Source: an uncultured Oscillospiraceae bacterium
Lineage (GTDB): Bacteria; Bacillota; Clostridia; Oscillospirales; Oscillospiraceae
NCBI GenBank assembly: GCA_934589145.1
Contig: CAKTNW010000062.1
Span: 1-6,848, forward strand
DNA: 6,848 nt
Reading direction: 5' to 3'
How positions within the stretch are numbered: position 1 is the stretch's first letter; every line of letters begins with the position of its first letter. This document shows positions 5,538-6,848 of the stretch, piece by piece. The notes beneath the pieces were generated by a model. That model was not told where the DNA came from. It searched no databases and worked only from the letters and a program-made list of their open reading frames with translations. A program made the position numbers and the translations under genes.

Positions 5538-6418
5538 CGGACAAGGAGCTGTTCTCTGTGGTGGGCATCCTGCCGGAGAAGACGCCCGCCGCGCCGGCTG
5601 TCCGGCGGCGGAGGCTGCCGGTGGTGCCCATGGCGGTGCTGGCGGCCATCGTGCTGGGCTGCGTGTGCGCGCCGCTGCTGACGGGGCGGGATCCCGCCTA
5701 TATGGATCTTGCCAACTGCGCCGCCGCGCCGTCTGGTCAGTTCTGGTTCGGCACCGACACCATGGGCCGGGACATCTTTGCCTGCATCTGGTACGGCGGG
5801 CGGGTGTCGCTGACGGTGGGGTTTCTGGCGGCGGCCATTGCCGCGGTCATCGCCGTGGTGTACGGCGCGGTCAGCGGTATGGCGGCGCCATGGCTGGACA
5901 CGGCCATGATGCGCCTGACGGAGCTGCTGGGCAGCGTGCCGTCGCTGCTGCTGGTGCTGTTTCTGCAGGCCATCCTGGGCACGGCCAGCGTGCTGAGCCT
6001 GTCGCTGGTGATCGGCGTCACCGGATGGTGCGCCATGGCCAAGGTGGTGCGCACCGAGGTGCGTCAGCTCCGCCAGAGCGGCTATGTCATCGCCTGCCGC
6101 TGCATGGGCGGCGGCTTCGGGCGGGTGCTGTGGCGGCATCTGGCCCCCAATTTCCTGTCGTCCATCCTGTTCATGGTGGTCATGAGCGTGTCCACCGCCA
6201 TCGCGGCGGAGTCCACCCTCAGCTTCCTGGGCATGGGACTGCCGCTGGAGGTCATCTCCTGGGGCAGCATGCTGACGCTGTCCCAGCAGGCGCTGAACCG
6301 GGGCGCGTGGTGGATCATCGTGATCCCCGGCGTGTTTCTGGTGGCGGTGCTGGTGTGCGTCACCGCCATCGGCGGCTGGCTGCGCCGAGCCTTTGACAGG
6401 AGACAGAGCAATTTGTGA
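5534..6418 (+). CDS. ABC transporter permease, DppC/OppC-like
   Basis: This 294-aa membrane subunit pairs with the preceding permease. After a basic N-terminus (RRRR at 24-27) comes a first helix (about 30-49). The C-type signature WFGTDTMGRDIFACIWYGGR (71-90) and VSLTVG follow. Further helices lie at about 93-117, 132-149, 153-170, 207-227 and 258-280. The coupling loop is SGYVIACRCMGGGFGRVLWR (182-201) ending in HLAPN; the Ala-rich EAA part is degenerate but the Gly and the LAPN end are kept. STLSFLGMGLP (227-237) and SWGSML (242-247) are conserved C-type motifs. I placed the start at GTG 5534, in a GTGA overlap with the upstream stop and 10 bases after the strong binding site GGGGAGG (5517-5523). 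Upstream in-frame codons lie deep in the previous gene. It is the last gene of the importer unit. Confidence 0.93.
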   Translation: MTDKELFSVVGILPEKTPAAPAVRRRRLPVVPMAVLAAIVLGCVCAPLLTGRDPAYMDLANCAAAPSGQFWFGTDTMGRDIFACIWYGGRVSLTVGFLAAAIAAVIAVVYGAVSGMAAPWLDTAMMRLTELLGSVPSLLLVLFLQAILGTASVLSLSLVIGVTGWCAMAKVVRTEVRQLRQSGYVIACRCMGGGFGRVLWRHLAPNFLSSILFMVVMSVSTAIAAESTLSFLGMGLPLEVISWGSMLTLSQQALNRGAWWIIVIPGVFLVAVLVCVTAIGGWLRRAFDRRQSNL

Positions 6419-6424
6419 ATGTGA

Positions 6425-6462
6425 ACCGACCGGTGCGGCCTTGCAAGGCCGCACCGGTTGGT
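6425..6462. repeat. Perfect 30-bp palindrome (38 bp with one G-T pair) after the importer operon
   Basis: 6429-6440 ACCGGTGCGGCC and 6447-6458 GGCCGCACCGGT are exact inverted copies around the self-complementary centre TTGCAA. The pairing extends outward to 6425 and 6462 with one G-T pair. As RNA it forms a very stable hairpin 7 bases after the last importer stop codon, but it has no T tract. It could protect or weakly terminate the importer mRNA. As DNA, its symmetry and its overlap with the promoter suit a repressor or activator binding site. Both roles are inference. Confidence 0.8.
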
Positions 6463-6469
6463 CTATAAT
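6441..6469 (+). promoter_or_regulatory. Promoter of the GH13 gene
   Basis: TTGCAA (6441-6446, four of six -35 bases) is followed by exactly 17 bp and then a perfect TATAAT (6464-6469). The start would fall near 6476, in GAGAAAAAATGG, giving a leader of about 23 bases to the ATG at 6499. The -35 is the exact centre of the palindrome, so any protein bound there would compete with RNA polymerase. Confidence 0.75.
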
Positions 6470-6498
6470 AGAGAAAAAATGGAAAGGGGCAAGACAAT

Positions 6499-6848
6499 AT
6501 GGGACGTGACCGCTGGTATAAGGACATGGTGTTCTATCAGATCTGGCCGCGCAGCTTCAAGGACGGCGACGGTGACGGTATGGGCGATCTGCAGGGCGTG
6601 TACGAAAAGCTGGACTACATCAAAAGCTTGGGCATGGACGGCATCTGGTTTTCGCCGCTGTATCCCTCGCCGGGCGCGGACTGCGGGTACGATATCTCCG
6701 ATTACCGGGACATCGCGCCGGAGTTCGGCGGCATGGCGTGGTTCAAAAAGGTGCTGGAGGGCGCCCATCAGCGGGGCATGAAGGTCATTATGGATCTGGT
6801 GGTGAACCACACCAGCGACGAGCACGAGTGGTTCCAGAAGTCCCGCCG
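6499..6848 (+). CDS. GH13 alpha-glucosidase family enzyme (oligo-1,6-glucosidase-like), 5' part
   Basis: The first 116 codons are present and the gene runs off the window end. The enzyme family hydrolyses alpha-glucosidic bonds of short oligosaccharides (maltose/isomaltose-type or trehalose-6-phosphate) with a TIM-barrel fold. Visible features are WYKDMVFYQIWPRSFKDGDG (6-25), with an Asp/Gly-rich loop DGDGDGMGD (22-30) resembling the family calcium site, GIWFSPLYPSP (48-58), GYDISDY (63-69), and conserved region I DLVVNH (99-104) followed by TSDEHEWF. There is no signal peptide, so it is probably cytoplasmic. Start ATG 6499 has AAAGGGG (6483-6489) nine bases upstream. It has its own promoter and is probably separately regulated from the importer. 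The catalytic Asp, Glu and Asp lie beyond the window, so substrate specificity cannot be judged. Confidence 0.93.
   Translation, partial: MGRDRWYKDMVFYQIWPRSFKDGDGDGMGDLQGVYEKLDYIKSLGMDGIWFSPLYPSPGADCGYDISDYRDIAPEFGGMAWFKKVLEGAHQRGMKVIMDLVVNHTSDEHEWFQKSR

Noticed and set aside
1..6848. CRISPR array, phage defence system or toxin-antitoxin pair
   Set aside because: There are no regularly spaced direct repeats and no gene with nuclease, toxin or defence motifs. All supported genes are importer or sugar-enzyme genes.

Overview
The window looks like a GC-rich Gram-positive (Firmicutes/Clostridia) chromosome, most plausibly a gut Oscillospiraceae member of the Oscillibacter/Dysosmobacter type. 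The basis is a strong GC bias at third codon positions, strong purine-rich ribosome binding sites, a lipoprotein-type substrate-binding protein, and coupled stop/start codons. The taxonomic call is inference; no marker gene is present.

Layout: tRNA-Lys(TTT) with encoded CCA (1-76) runs straight into a strong symmetrical terminator (76-108). From 109 to 536 there is no credible gene. Instead there is a run of predicted RNA structure: a closed multi-branch domain at 117-218, a further hairpin to 252, a second closed domain at 314-378, and a C/G-rich hairpin at 454-491 just before the first gene. An ABC importer locus of the peptide/nickel (Opp/Dpp) type follows: substrate-binding lipoprotein (537-2105), then two ATPases (2640-3653, 3646-4548) and two permeases (4545-5537, 5534-6418). 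The last four genes overlap by 4 to 8 bases and clearly form one translationally coupled unit. The binding protein would capture substrate outside the membrane, the permease pair would form the channel, and the ATPase pair would drive it. The substrate cannot be read from the sequence; peptides are the family default.

Between the binding protein and the ATPases lies the most unusual object in the window: a non-coding foldback element of about 442 bp (2172-2613). Its two halves are imperfect inverted copies of each other from the ends to the centre. Each half also carries its own small hairpins. At matching hairpins the two halves differ in sequence, but the changes are compensatory, so pairing is kept. 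It looks like a MITE-like or structured repeat inserted in the operon.

After the importer, a perfect 30-bp palindrome (6429-6458) has TTGCAA at its centre, exactly 17 bp before a perfect TATAAT. A promoter is therefore embedded in an operator-like or terminator-like palindrome. It reads into a GH13 alpha-glucosidase-type gene (6499 onward) that is cut by the window end.

The protein-coding part is ordinary. The interest lies in the foldback element, the structured region behind the tRNA, and the promoter/palindrome architecture.
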